The notes beneath the pieces were generated by a model that saw only the letters and a list, made by a program, of their open reading frames with translations, searched no databases and was not told where the DNA came from. Shown in pieces: positions 44,901-51,741 of a stretch of 64,000 bases of DNA. The stretch is from Barnesiella merdipullorum (GTDB lineage: Bacteria > Bacteroidota > Bacteroidia > Bacteroidales > Barnesiellaceae): positions 1 to 64,000 of the forward strand of contig DXBT01000012.1 in NCBI GenBank assembly GCA_019116365.1, written 5' to 3'. Each line of letters starts with the position of its first letter. The stretch's first letter is position 1. The position numbers and the translations under genes were made by a program.

Positions 44901-45962
44901 CAACTGGTTGTTGACAATCGTATTGTTGACAACCGAGGTAGCATCGTAGGCACAGATACCGCCACCATTATTATTGTAAATGAGGTTATTGAAAATAACG
45001 CCGGCCTCGGAGTAGATACCGCCACCATAGCCATAGCCATAACGGTCCAGGGCCGAGTTGGAAACCATCACCGAGTTATTGACAAAACAGCGTTGAGCAT
45101 CGGCTCCGCCGTTTTTCTTGATATAGACAGCACCTCCTCGCACGGCAAAGTTATAGAGGAGCAGACAGCGTTGCAAGCCGCACCTCATACCACTCAACTG
45201 CACACCGCCACCATAGGCGGCATCGTAAGTCCCATTGGCCGATCCACCGGTAATGGTAACTCCATCGAGGACCACATCGGAGCTCGTAGGATCGAAAGTG
45301 ACTACCGTATTGAGGTTGTCGGCACGGCTTGTATTTTGCGAAGGGTCGAGCGAAGCGATAGTCGTTTCGCTTTCGCCCATATTATCGTTGCCGAGTCGGT
45401 CGCCCGAGAAAACAGTCTGGTAGGCCAAAGCCCACGGTTCCTGTCGGTTACCCGAGAGCACATTGCCATATACACGCTCTTCAAGGCTGTTTTCTCCGGC
45501 ATAGACCAAGGCTCCCAAGTCGTCGAACACCTGACCCCGGAAACCGCCATAAACCACTACCTGATTGCCTTTCAAGACAAACGAAGCACTGCGTTCGTCG
45601 CCGGGCGACAACGGTTCGGTGGGGATATAGGTACCGGCGGCCACCCAAATCTGCAACGTAGAGTTGATGTTGTTCCACGTATCGGTCGAGCGGAGTATTG
45701 CCTGCAAATCGGACCCCTTGGCGGCATTGGCCCACGACGAACCGTCGAAGGTACCGGCACCACTGGGCGAGACATATATGCGCCTTATGTTATAGGCCGG
45801 CCGGGCCGGGTTGATAGAAAGTTGGCCATACATCGAGATACTCTCCAGCAATACAACCAGCAGCAACAGTACCCGAGGCCATCGTCCGGCATGCCCCATC
45901 GTGGCGGCAATCCGAGCGAACCAGTTCATGGATTCGATATTCTTTTCGTTCCACATATCCAT
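32901..45962 (-). CDS. Giant beta-helix surface protein with T9SS sorting domain, last gene of the fimbrial operon (about 4353 aa)
   Basis: One uninterrupted 13-kb frame encodes a signal segment (hydrophobic PRVLLLLVVLLESISMYG about 30-47), then eight tandem modules of 330-650 residues starting near residues 61, 507, 1074, 1472, 2009, 2436, 3087 and 3517. Each module opens with a strand such as RRIYVSP, NILYVRQ or NLYVKPD plus a GSSW stretch. It then shows a VWVAAGTYxPT mark, a VxVYGGFRG mark, LDGVTITGG-type coils with many GGG and Asn-rich turns, and ends with DIGAYEY or a close variant. This is a right-handed parallel beta-helix pattern. After about residue 3850 come beta domains and a type A T9SS tail (IYIYDSLGRQSAVRK, ESGIYVVRIGKKSPVQGKVV). 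The start at 45962 lies 8 bases after the preceding stop; 45989 and 45929 are alternatives. In P. gingivalis the large T9SS cargo Mfa5 ends the mfa operon, so a fimbria-linked adhesin is inferred. Confidence 0.9.
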   Translation of the reverse strand: MDMWNEKNIESMNWFARIAATMGHAGRWPRVLLLLVVLLESISMYGQLSINPARPAYNIRRIYVSPSGAGTFDGSSWANAAKGSDLQAILRSTDTWNNINSTLQIWVAAGTYIPTEPLSPGDERSASFVLKGNQVVVYGGFRGQVFDDLGALVYAGENSLEERVYGNVLSGNRQEPWALAYQTVFSGDRLGNDNMGESETTIASLDPSQNTSRADNLNTVVTFDPTSSDVVLDGVTITGGSANGTYDAAYGGGVQLSGMRCGLQRCLLLYNFAVRGGAVYIKKNGGADAQRCFVNNSVMVSNSALDRYGYGYGGGIYSEAGVIFNNLIYNNNGGGICAYDATSVVNNTIVNNQLYGIGRPSDANVPGSSITVSNTVVWNIDPLNHAGLRDFEALTDKVANCAIVNWNESDGTDNISLQPYNDQVQSTPNFVNPTTQVGIILEPAYADLAPSFLLQQNSALLSKAESSWMTNLNIYYGTDISYDIAGKPRVVSQSLDIGAYQYQPVTGRNILYVRQLSADEPELAPGEVRDGSSWRLALQDVQMAIDQLYARQVIGEVWVAGGTYYPTTTFTDETGAKGNTERHRSFVMRSGISVYGGFRGQTGDEGINNSTTRPRDPNHPDANWAFVNRTIFSGDIDRNDEAQKGWRWNANSQSWEQYYGRNSYHVVWFASEGFYERTTQYEPVAAKPLAVETTLDGVIITGGCANYGERGESTRMGAGVYLVERGVVSNCIIYQNYALTRGGGVMMNNGGTVLNSLVFRNASPGVQVRNGVGGGIYIWGDGIVSRTTVTNNTARVGAGIYVGEAEFNNPNYEEYQSDMYRGVLSNVLVSNNTASSDAGAIYFDRVGGLTSSTVVKNYCSAVASDQDGNSGGMVVDGFGIVYNSVLWGNATIEHTRQFFGENGRLASASAPASIQVYNTALQNLSNTIWGVNTVTQKTYALADQNSSDGSSSSYTSNYPDFTNPVVDELDVTNAPAGVYQTSADDVAGSQTLDGALHTIYDAQLWIPSEYSALQRKGGTSSDAPYVQYTPVHMQFYVPATGILSKAYVEPRVLGAFASDRPAIQYSVIEDDGVEKLVVFVDPATDRDLSGASWNSPMISGNQALEYLASLPATEHPGASREVWVKAGTINPVWRAVGSDRRTSSVVLRGGVSLYGGFNTKLTGTEGSTTEGETFVPVGGSEAEPVRNPVNYRTVFDGSLAGGNLYHVVTMSDEGTAVIDGFHIVNGNASDGFSVFKSGGGILHENGTLYVRNCMIENNMASNGSGIAMLATADKMVMTNTVVNNNTNTGLVSDPLHAAVALQNDARINHCTFIHNNAPAICAISGQLMLYNSVLWGNTTTGTIAANDLQITGMATSLDIRNNAIQYAPDDWALWSDNMQLSVVSGDPMYPTFVNPTRSIGAVSSGYDTPLGGPARFEPNCESPLVIAGDESVVGDPDLFLEADITGHNYVVGGAPDIGAYEATCLNPIGSVLYVRSGPAGTAASPQTTYFGTGDGSSWSNAINGNAWYGFDDGLPYDQIEYDSSDATDYITGLQYAVNMAYKASLKKEADGSIAYTPLNYYELAWWTDQQQTSINIPAVDTTALVEVWVAEGEYTSRRGFFMRDAVQVYGGFPATGTPGKEERNPRVYNTIIQTMTTAEAAQVDAAGENHSLYGPICGFSTQNSYDLNSGYASSNKTRRVLTQPFPYYERTKQGNFSDLSSTELANRPLNPFVMETIWDGFTIQNGRTRINHGKDGGAGVALRKNGRLENCVIRNNINYVPNSTGAGPNDNRNAVQGRGGAAFCNDGVFSNCSFFNNKLGPRYCENYGGAIYMRAGTAYNCVFVGNVANTGTARGSAVYLEVGSFYNNTVSDNSGSEGAIYGGNWFLENGGGASEMNIYNTIVYHNNSTYQIYKAAGCVMTLSRCCVPSYNGYLNNGNLTVEGLINADPQFVDRTPTNKENANYRLQGTSPCINAGNNNPEGITLPETDMDYTDRFKDCSIDIGAYEIDQSEPIMPATKTINGEVVGIIYVTKAANGTVDGSSWANAACEAKLQKALNWAGYIIHNKETYASGKYRDITRIQVRIAAGTYYPTDAVLPDQPRTTTFIIPAGVEVYGGFAGTNDDETIEDRNIQVNQTIFSGMIGSSAEENSYHVVTFGMKQNQDNASVPAEGATYYEDTNPEIALLDGIYLTDGNANHPSDADWQSGGGAKVTVNGLLQNCFVYNCAASDKGGGVYLAPGGRVTGSVIYANESANGGGIYAGDNSMVVNCTVVDNKTTTNGVGGGISLGNKPIILNSVFWMNDSGNGKNIYGNMSQQVDTTFAGTHYESYIFSHCAVEGLKVVGYGNMALTSFNENNTTVVGQNTPGFTDPDNNDFTLKRISSLIRSGIQVEQPDADLMEALHLSQLDMLGTSRYYESDGSTLRDYFDIGALTYDGTLFIDPDIDAVQGEGGVYRLYVSQTAQGLASGHSWRNALGDIQEALDYFANDANFVNDPQAANRQCEIWVSKGTYNPKKAVQEANKGASYVLNRYTSIYGGFRGSNLPYYEGWIETFKTNPSNRVTATGTWNEADYSYTLGGDGAITFKPNVKALANEPSSWFLHFTTNQTSATKPTVTVNGMTLPDKLVLPVVSTDSTTEYIYDLRYLAIGNTDWETAPVIETVQIANLPAGTTLYSATIDNRKSATTTATAIVSTSPVYDFGSGQYIDIVLEDKTESFTMSDQYYAGESFLSERPRQDWNGNGLLEDFEYANESILSGDVGGGSGTAHVAYYGDADATRRIVLDGLKLIKGNTLCADHGGGALCALGPVTLRNCQLLLNESSFGGGAVYASDIEIYGSILGGNAATGKSGGAVYLREGGRSHIVNSVIYNNTAATGSAYYAESGTESQLVNNTIARNSSDESGSGSASTGCTVYAASASGNTLTNTVLWGNDDADCINTGNWEVVTSAADVDESVGNFEVFLDRANAAVMGPRFGFPSDYAGAENYFAMADFSLPSLSTLVNRGTNGGTRKLNTTIQMNPDGSVQSTTITTEPVVLDGSGKGYYAAQNQWGRENVPDTLNSKWRITKEPDTYHIIKQNGVDMIDVKEWKEGVIDIGAYEYESVSLTPFGGNILYVKSTEAVSGQENNGETWEQATSNIYQAIQVLLLSPNTKDKYIKIAAGEYMPYLKDDEGGYSFVVSKPYVENLGNMTKSLTFRGGYPDNITGTDVAMDNLRDPVLYPTYIRGNSDDSKHLFYIDESMDTAGEDGTLSPVYIEGLTFLDGNASDATGEGSTGAAIYGANASTTVRNSVFVSNRAAGANGAAVYLNKGNIYNSVFHTNEAWGIAMGGSGNIISNTIADNTRGGLYGRGATAGDPLQVYNNIIWRNYAGQTPSADDLNHQIDVNNATLYSNAIQIDDQVAEQPNAVYTYWNSSAQVTLGDLAANVNKTLSSDNENMSYGPRFEAPDETEPLNKKFGIRPGRKLINTGYRYMTGGVYNKEENDKWYADLFAYYPFGSVEEPVAAGDSLARVMFVDAGGSRRIAGNSIDIGAYEYQRLFYPNLYVKPDGFGLGSSWDDAMGDLQEAVYSAYYSGDPDESGTYGTVWVAGGDYVLPTTLQWMANVKVYGGFRGTNETEITQRQGLLEENAPNSILSVEAEGVPVVRSDNDHLAGTIVENWAELNGFHIKGGKNSPAVILADSFAITNSVIYDNVNPDGATVESDGLLYNVLLHDNETAGAQISQGDHAAAVHVTAVGDQAQIVGTGKVINSINGTATQLGGVSYAPQYVGDYLPDEAHLRYQLSDRADTLLFCVGELQEPGQDGTTQIGNYTVPKIRNGSSYDDIINLSTDCDVLGNKRIQSHKPVGDDHMIRPDYGCFETWNTDNDQVVNISDSDYPRAGSVVYVGKRGELRLSTALTKEFAPSYLLLRHAAGVRAGNHALSLYNLAIERDLNPLIDASTADWNMVSLPFSLQVGEGTLQNGITIDGHAIEAIQAADETTGNASSLYLYGYDGAKRAEDLYSKAAPQNSKYWTFENNQIGANVGYLVATPSASSGVTVRFSKSSTAQPVYEEAATGTKSLFLVQHNLKNVVNGRPQFTYKENMGWNLFGIPYLCSYTSEQMSIDHILYGYDATARSFVTMNSWEGNTITPFSAVFTQTATIAESEELKFGKPAIPLDTSPAPQGIRLRIAGSNLSGGSDCVSLVADVVEDKPMTFDMSSDALKMMSFDPRVPQMYVYNEDGVRFAHTQSADIEGETPLGVYTGESGIYEIALTDDSDYDRYEAVILTDRATGNKVDLKQASYSFSVDDRAADNGRFVLSFGRLSDEMLAPTFYSPAKRLLRVVNLQGNETIYIYDSLGRQSAVRKASGAVEEITLESGIYVVRIGKKSPVQGKVVVK

Positions 45963-45970
45963 AATGCCTT

Positions 45971-46948
45971 TTATATCGATGTCGTCCACCGATAATTATA
46001 CTCTGTTTGTGAAAAACCCACCACATCGAAGCGCAGCAAGTAATAGGGAGCTACGGTCAAGTCTTGTGGCGTATCTATATGTACATTGTAGGTGGTGTTC
46101 TTTTCGTACCCGTCGGCATAGGTACTCTGCACCACCAGCGAGAGGTCGAGCGAACCGCTGTCGTAGAGGTAGCAGTCGTAGCGCCCGTTTATCCACGCAG
46201 CCTGTCCCGGAGCTGAATTGCCGGAGAGATTGATAGTGTGGCTGGGATCGGGCGTGTTGGACCGCACATCGAAGAAATAGCCCTCCCTGGGCACATTCTT
46301 CAGTTGCAGCGACACGACCTTGGCCGACACGCAGTCGCCATTGGGTTTCTGAACCCCTGGCTTGGCATTGTAATTGGTAATTGCCGTGCCTATGTTGTAC
46401 AAGACATCGACCTTGGCCGCTACCAGCCCGGCCTCGATGAGGCCCGAGTGTTGCTCCTTGGTAACCGCGAGATTGAGCAGCTGCCCGGCAAACAGGTCGC
46501 GCGAGGGGGTGGCTATAGTGGTCAAGGCCAGCACCTCACCCACGGTTGTGAGTGCATCCCATTCGTTGTGGACTCCGGCATTGACAATGGCATAGAACGA
46601 CGCTGTGCTCTCGGGCATGACAATTCCCTGGAACACATAGTACACCGTACTGTCGGGCACCTCGATATAGAGGTGATCCATGTAGGCGGGGTCACCGTTC
46701 AAGGGCTCGATCCACATGAACAGATGGATATTCCTGATTGTCCCCGGCATCTCGGGCGAAGTGCCCGGGTCTCCCGGCAAATCGACGGTCCTCGAGACAT
46801 TTGAGCCGGTGTATATACTCAATGTCATGCTCGCTGTCTTTTGAGGCCCGGGCAAAGCGGCTTCGGACTGCAACGAGTTGTCGCCATCGCAGCCAACCAA
46901 CAGCCCCACGAGCGACAAAAGAATTACTATCGTATATCTCCGTTTCAA
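45971..46948 (-). CDS. Minor fimbrial subunit-type lipoprotein (325 aa)
   Basis: A lipobox (LLVGC, Cys at about residue 20) is followed by DGDN. The mature protein is a beta-sandwich type with the strand GTIRNIHLFMWIEP near residue 70, the position where Mfa/Fim proteins have their vxLFvF strand, then FYAIVNAGVHNEW, a second domain from about 165 (LVAAKVDVLYNIGT) and an immunoglobulin-like end. This fits the FimB/Mfa-like accessory (tip or minor) pilins of Bacteroidales. It sits between the anchor-type gene and the giant gene. I cannot assign it to a particular Mfa3, Mfa4 or FimC-E equivalent. Confidence 0.75.
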   Translation of the reverse strand: MKRRYTIVILLSLVGLLVGCDGDNSLQSEAALPGPQKTASMTLSIYTGSNVSRTVDLPGDPGTSPEMPGTIRNIHLFMWIEPLNGDPAYMDHLYIEVPDSTVYYVFQGIVMPESTASFYAIVNAGVHNEWDALTTVGEVLALTTIATPSRDLFAGQLLNLAVTKEQHSGLIEAGLVAAKVDVLYNIGTAITNYNAKPGVQKPNGDCVSAKVVSLQLKNVPREGYFFDVRSNTPDPSHTINLSGNSAPGQAAWINGRYDCYLYDSGSLDLSLVVQSTYADGYEKNTTYNVHIDTPQDLTVAPYYLLRFDVVGFSQTEYNYRWTTSI

Positions 46949-47003
46949 AACATTACTCTTTTTGCGTTCAACAAAACAGATTCACTCTCCTTTTGTGATC
47001 ATA

Positions 47004-47969
47004 TCACATCTCCACATCGATGCTGCCACCCGGTTTCCAGTCGATGGTCACCGCCACGGTTGCCTGCAAGTTGTGGCCAATATCAATACTGCCATCGTCA
47101 CGCACCACGCCGTATATATCGACACACTCGCCGGCGGGGAGCGGCTCGGACAGATTGATTGTATTTCGTGTTATCTTATTTCCTATGGTTATATAGACAT
47201 CGGTATTCCAGATGGAATTTTCATCCGATTCACTTTGTTCCCAAATAGAGGCCTGACTATCGGGCTTGTCTTTCGACGGGAACGACATGGCTTCGAAAAG
47301 CGCCAGACCATTTTCATCTTTCCCCGTTTCATTCATCTGCACGACCACGGGACGATCGTACTCATACACGCTGTCGCGGCACAAAAAGCCGGTTGCGGTT
47401 TTATTGACATACCCTTCGACGTGATCCACGGCCACGACAGGGTTGGTCCCATAACTAAGGTGTAATCTGGTTTTTGAGATACAGGGGGTTAAAACCACCT
47501 CGACATACTGGTTGCGGTCGGCTATCGTAAACTGTTTGCGACCCACATAAAGCTCCGACCCATGCGACGATACCGTATCGGCAGCCGACTCATAGGCCAA
47601 CTTGTAACTGCCCGACTCAACCACGAGATCCGAGTTCTTCACACTGCTGGCTCCCGAAATATTGGCTATGGCAAAGTGGTGATAATCGTTCATCGGCAGG
47701 CTTATCGCATAGACATTATCTGCCGGCATCTCTTCCCGCTCTACATGCTTGTGATAGGTGAGCGACTTGCTGTCACTATCGTAAAAATGCATGTTCAGGT
47801 TGTCCATCCTACCCGAAAATCCTTGCGACTGGGTAGAAAGTTCTATTCTATATCGCACGGTGAAATTGTTACAATCGGACATGTTGTCGTCGATACAACT
47901 GCTCGACAACGGCAGTAGAGCAAACAGAATTCCTCTTACAATCCAACGCTGCAAATCACCTGTTTTCAT
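47004..47969 (-). CDS. FimB/Mfa2-type fimbrial anchor lipoprotein (321 aa)
   Basis: The lipobox LSSSC (Cys at residue 25 from the start at 47969) is followed by IDDNMSDC, a pattern usual in the FimB/Mfa2 family. Marks of the family include LTYHKHVEREEMPADN, the LHLSYG strand after the conserved disulfide region and a second beta-sandwich domain ending in the VTIDWKPGG strand. Such proteins anchor the fimbrial shaft to the outer membrane and limit its length. The start at 47969 was preferred to 48014 because it gives a compact signal peptide. The gene follows the fimbrillin gene by about 100 bases. Confidence 0.85.
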   Translation of the reverse strand: MKTGDLQRWIVRGILFALLPLSSSCIDDNMSDCNNFTVRYRIELSTQSQGFSGRMDNLNMHFYDSDSKSLTYHKHVEREEMPADNVYAISLPMNDYHHFAIANISGASSVKNSDLVVESGSYKLAYESAADTVSSHGSELYVGRKQFTIADRNQYVEVVLTPCISKTRLHLSYGTNPVVAVDHVEGYVNKTATGFLCRDSVYEYDRPVVVQMNETGKDENGLALFEAMSFPSKDKPDSQASIWEQSESDENSIWNTDVYITIGNKITRNTINLSEPLPAGECVDIYGVVRDDGSIDIGHNLQATVAVTIDWKPGGSIDVEM

Positions 47970-48072
47970 CTTTCCAATTTTTTGAGAGAATATCCCCGGC
48001 AAATGGGCTTTCACCCATTTGCCGGAGAGTGATAAAAAATTTTTTTAGTCTTTGTCTTTTATTCTCAAGCGA

Positions 48073-49800
48073 TTAATCGCCCAGAGGCACATCGAGTACG
48101 AGACCGGCCTGCCAGTCGATATCGACAGCCAGAGAGAGTTCCAGACGCGGGTTGATCAGGTCGGGAACCGTGTTGTAGGCGTTAGCCAAAGAGCTGATGG
48201 TCAAGTTGGCCGTCGTGTTGTAGTCTTGTTGGAATACACGCACAACCTCAGTCTTGTTGTTATCTTTCACATAGGTGAGTTTACCTACCAGGTAGAACGT
48301 GCCTCCCTCGGGTATCACGTTGCCATCCAGACCGTAGAATTGAGGACCGTCGTTGTAGATCTCCAAAGCGATGTTGGGAGTCTGTCCGGGATTGGTGGTA
48401 CCAGTCGAGCAGTCGGCCGTCTCGGGCAACAGGCTGTACATGAAGGGAGTCATGCCGGCAAAGTCGGGAGTAGCAGCCGAAGTAAGCGAGTATTCGCTCT
48501 CCATGCGGGTATCATAAACCACCTTCGAATAGGTGTCGCCCGTCGAGGGATGCATTTGCCAGTCGAGTTGGTCGGGCAGACCGCCTACCAATACACCTTT
48601 TACTACGAAGTTGTGGTTGGCCAAAGTAACATGAGTAGGAGCTCCGCTCACCTCACCAGCCGGTACAGTACCGTCGGCCGATTTGAAAGCGGCTTTCACA
48701 TCGAGACGAGCTACACCATAGTTAATGGTCTTGTTGAGGGCAATCTTGGTCGTGCTGGGGGTAATCACCTCACGTGCACCGCTATAAATGCCGCCGGTCC
48801 ATTGACCAAATGTCGGAGTTGCCGTATAGGCTACAGGATAAGCGTTGGCCCAGTAGTAGAGCGAAGCAGGATAGTTATAGGCTTGCGAAGCAGCAGCCAC
48901 GATACCCGAACCCGAAGGGCCGTTCTCGTCGAACACAATCTCGCCGTTCGACAGTTTGTAAGTACCTTTCGGCAAGTTGGTGGGGAAGTTGGCATAGGCC
49001 GGCAAAGCCAGCTCGGTAGCCATAGCGTCAACCGAAGCCTTCACAGCATCGGCACCTGCAATCGTGCTCAGCTTGGTACCCAGTTGATTCGTGAGGTATT
49101 GCAGAGCCATTTGCAGATTCTTGAGCGATGCACTGTTGAACAGGTAGTAGTTGTCGCGCACTTCGGTGGCGGCATCCTTGTCAGCCCCACTCAACCCCTC
49201 AATCCAGGTGTTCAGGGCATCGGTTACGTTGGCCTTCCAGGCATCAGCCAATTCGTCAGTATTCGCATATTGACCACCGGTGTATTCTTCCTCCTCAATA
49301 TTCTTGAGCGAGAAAGCAATGTCGGTAGGCTTCATTGCCGTAACCGAAGCATCGGGAGTCATCACCAGCGCACCGTTGAAGTCGGCATTGTGATTGGCCT
49401 CGCCATAGAACAGGAATGCGATATTGCCTGCAGGAATGGCTACATCGTTAAAGGTCTCGACGATATCGGTCTGCCCGCCAGCAATCGAGCGATCGGTCAA
49501 TTGCGTGAGGCCGGCCAATACCGAATTGGCTCCTACATAATCGCCCTCCAGGTCAGTGAAAGGCATCAACCGCAGGTTTTTCATACCCTGGAAAGCACCG
49601 TCGGCCTGAACATCAGAGCCCGTGGCACGAGATACCGGCGAAGGGATTGCAAAGGAGAAACTGGTTTTTACAGCGTCTCGGTCGCCAATAGGAGTTGCCC
49701 CGCTGGGGGTTACCTCTTCATTGGAGCAAGACGACAGAATCAGGGCAGTCGCGAACATCACAGTCCCGGCTTTTACCCATTTGGTCTTCATCGTTTTCAT
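48073..49800 (-). CDS. Mfa1-type major fimbrillin precursor (575 aa)
   Basis: It is a lipoprotein precursor (lipobox LILSSC, Cys about residue 25) with a basic stretch at about 52-60 (PSPVSRATG) where an Arg-specific protease could cut during polymerisation, as for Mfa1 and FimA of Porphyromonas. The first beta domain carries MKNLRLMPFTDL; the second follows from about residue 310. The C-terminal strands (TVPDLINPRLELSLAVDIDW) would supply the donor strand for the next subunit. At 575 residues it is close to Mfa1 in length and larger than FimA. It is the shaft protein of the locus. The assignment rests on the layout and neighbours. Confidence 0.88.
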   Translation of the reverse strand: MKTMKTKWVKAGTVMFATALILSSCSNEEVTPSGATPIGDRDAVKTSFSFAIPSPVSRATGSDVQADGAFQGMKNLRLMPFTDLEGDYVGANSVLAGLTQLTDRSIAGGQTDIVETFNDVAIPAGNIAFLFYGEANHNADFNGALVMTPDASVTAMKPTDIAFSLKNIEEEEYTGGQYANTDELADAWKANVTDALNTWIEGLSGADKDAATEVRDNYYLFNSASLKNLQMALQYLTNQLGTKLSTIAGADAVKASVDAMATELALPAYANFPTNLPKGTYKLSNGEIVFDENGPSGSGIVAAASQAYNYPASLYYWANAYPVAYTATPTFGQWTGGIYSGAREVITPSTTKIALNKTINYGVARLDVKAAFKSADGTVPAGEVSGAPTHVTLANHNFVVKGVLVGGLPDQLDWQMHPSTGDTYSKVVYDTRMESEYSLTSAATPDFAGMTPFMYSLLPETADCSTGTTNPGQTPNIALEIYNDGPQFYGLDGNVIPEGGTFYLVGKLTYVKDNNKTEVVRVFQQDYNTTANLTISSLANAYNTVPDLINPRLELSLAVDIDWQAGLVLDVPLGD

Positions 49801-49825
49801 CTCTGTAACTGTTTTTGTTAAGTGA

Positions 49826-51157
49826 TTAATAATCGTTTTCTATATTTTTTATATTCTGTTTTGCAGTTTCGTCGCCAGCCTCGGCTGCCTTCTTAAACAA
49901 GGTGAGCGCATGCTCTTTGTCGCCTTTGCGATAATAGGCCGTAGCCAAAGTATTGAGGCTGCGGGTATCGTCCTGGATAGGCTCGAGCCGAGCTATGGCT
50001 CCATCATAATCCCCGGCCGCAATAAGCCGCTGGGCCTCGTTGATTGTTATCGCGTTGGAATCGGGCTCCGAGGTATAATATACCCGCATATATCCCGAGT
50101 TACGTTGGTCGGAGAATACCGAACGCAACAACTCGCCAAAGGGCTTGCCTCCCTCGAGCTGGCGCAGCAACCATTCACGGCGACCCAAGTCGGCCGTATT
50201 ATCTATAATGTGCAGCATCTTGTCTTTGCAGTCAAACGAGCTGGCCTCGACCATATCGCGCAACTCTCCCCAAGCCTCGCCACCGTTGGCTACCTCGTAG
50301 AGGCTGTCGGGCAAATTGAGATACTGGTTCACATACTCCTTCAGCACCTGGGCACGGGCACCGGCCAACCGCTCGTTGCGGCGGGTGGGACCCTCGGGCG
50401 AGGCAAAACCCACAATCAGAATCTTGCCCACATCCGACCGGTCGTCGGCATAAATCTGTTTCAAGATATCGACTATCTTGTCGAGTGTCTTGCCATTATC
50501 CCGATAATCGCGACTCAAATCAGACTTGTCGAGCGGGAAATATACCTTCAAAGCTCCCTTGTCGCGCCAAACCTGCATCGACTCGGAATAGGGTTCATAC
50601 TGAGTCATGGGAAACAGCACCTGCTCGACCTCGGCCAACCGCTCGGCCACACTGGGCTCGACGGCTACCGGAGCAACCACCGGCTCGTAGGGCGGGCGCA
50701 ACCTCACATCGCGGCACACGGCAATACCGGGCATCGGCGACACCCGACAGCATCCCTCGCGTTCACAGGCCAGAGTGAGTGCAACGGGCGAATCGCCCAT
50801 CCACGACTCATACGGCACAACCACCTCATATTGCAATTCGCTCCCGTTGACAGCCTGGTAGGGAGTCACCTCATACTTTTTCCCGGTGAGCACCTCTTCC
50901 CGGCGGCGCAACTTCTGCATGCGTTTTCCCACAATCTCGATTTCGTCGAGTGCCACCGAGTCGCTCCCGTTCTTGATTACGGGGGTAAACCGTTGCACAT
51001 AGTCCGACCCTACGGTGCGGGAAGGAATCGTCATCTTGAAATCTACACGCACACTGTCGCCCGAGCGATGCACCGACGCATCGTCGATCTTCACCTCGGC
51101 TCCAGCCATAGAGGTTGCCCACAGGAATATCGGCAGGAATATGATATATCTCTTCAT
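49826..51157 (-). CDS. DUF3868 protein with OmpA-like and TPR-like parts (443 aa)
   Basis: After a signal peptide (ending MAGA) comes a DUF3868 domain (about 20-170) with the pair DYVQRFTPVI and GKKYEVTPYQ. An OmpA-like segment follows (about 205-290) with KVYFPLDKSDLSRDYRDN and the mark ILIVGFASPEGPTRRNE. The end is two TPR-like helices (AAGDYDGAIARLEPIQ, ATAYYRKGDKEHALTLFKKA). Members of this family are found at the head of fimbrial loci and may act as a periplasm-spanning scaffold. The ATG at 51157 was chosen; an in-frame GTG at 51163 overlaps the upstream stop (GTGA). Confidence 0.85.
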   Translation of the reverse strand: MKRYIIFLPIFLWATSMAGAEVKIDDASVHRSGDSVRVDFKMTIPSRTVGSDYVQRFTPVIKNGSDSVALDEIEIVGKRMQKLRRREEVLTGKKYEVTPYQAVNGSELQYEVVVPYESWMGDSPVALTLACEREGCCRVSPMPGIAVCRDVRLRPPYEPVVAPVAVEPSVAERLAEVEQVLFPMTQYEPYSESMQVWRDKGALKVYFPLDKSDLSRDYRDNGKTLDKIVDILKQIYADDRSDVGKILIVGFASPEGPTRRNERLAGARAQVLKEYVNQYLNLPDSLYEVANGGEAWGELRDMVEASSFDCKDKMLHIIDNTADLGRREWLLRQLEGGKPFGELLRSVFSDQRNSGYMRVYYTSEPDSNAITINEAQRLIAAGDYDGAIARLEPIQDDTRSLNTLATAYYRKGDKEHALTLFKKAAEAGDETAKQNIKNIENDY

Positions 51158-51159
51158 GG

Positions 51160-51741
51160 TCACTTCAGTATATAGATTATGGAAATAGCGGCTTCGGTGG
51201 GAGCCAAATAGCCTTTATGGCCATCGCCCACCTTGTTGCCACAGGTGCGACACTCGTAATAATCATAGGTATTGTATTTATAACCTACACCCACAGAGGC
51301 CTCGATACTCCACCGGGGACTCAAAATCCACTGATAGCCATACGACAAACCGGCACCGTAGGTGTTACCCTGGTAACGATACTTATCAACATCGGGAAAC
51401 GCACCAAACAAAAAAGGTACCTGCCCCGCATTGAAGTGGGTATATAACAGGTGCAACCCGAAAAAGTGCCCGTTGAACTTCTGGCAAAGCCAGTAACGCA
51501 CCTCGGGTTGTACACGAATGTGCTTCCACTTGCGGTTGTCCTTGAACGTAAACGGATTATAATATACATGTGTATTCAGTGTCCAGCGGTCGGCCAACCC
51601 CACTTCCACACCCAGGGTAGGAGTAGCCGTCGCCCAGCTCAACAAGTTGCTCTTGAGGGCCACCTTTTGCGCCGGAGCCAACAGGCAAACCGCCATAAAC
51701 AACACGGTTATAATAATATTTAGATTTATACCTCTATTCAT
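51160..51741 (-). CDS. DUF3575 family outer-membrane protein, first gene of the fimbrial operon (193 aa)
   Basis: The signal peptide ends LLAPA before QKVALKSNL. The DUF3575 marks follow: VALKSNLLSWATATPTLGVE, IRVQPEVRYWLCQKF, TYGAGLSYGYQWILSP and the C-terminal ISIIYILK. A CECRTCGN-type cluster (YYECRTCGNK) with two Cys near residue 165 is not in the paralogue at 12187-12735. It is predicted to be a small outer-membrane barrel. The long AT-rich leader upstream marks it as the start of the operon. Confidence 0.85.
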   Translation of the reverse strand: MNRGINLNIIITVLFMAVCLLAPAQKVALKSNLLSWATATPTLGVEVGLADRWTLNTHVYYNPFTFKDNRKWKHIRVQPEVRYWLCQKFNGHFFGLHLLYTHFNAGQVPFLFGAFPDVDKYRYQGNTYGAGLSYGYQWILSPRWSIEASVGVGYKYNTYDYYECRTCGNKVGDGHKGYLAPTEAAISIIYILK

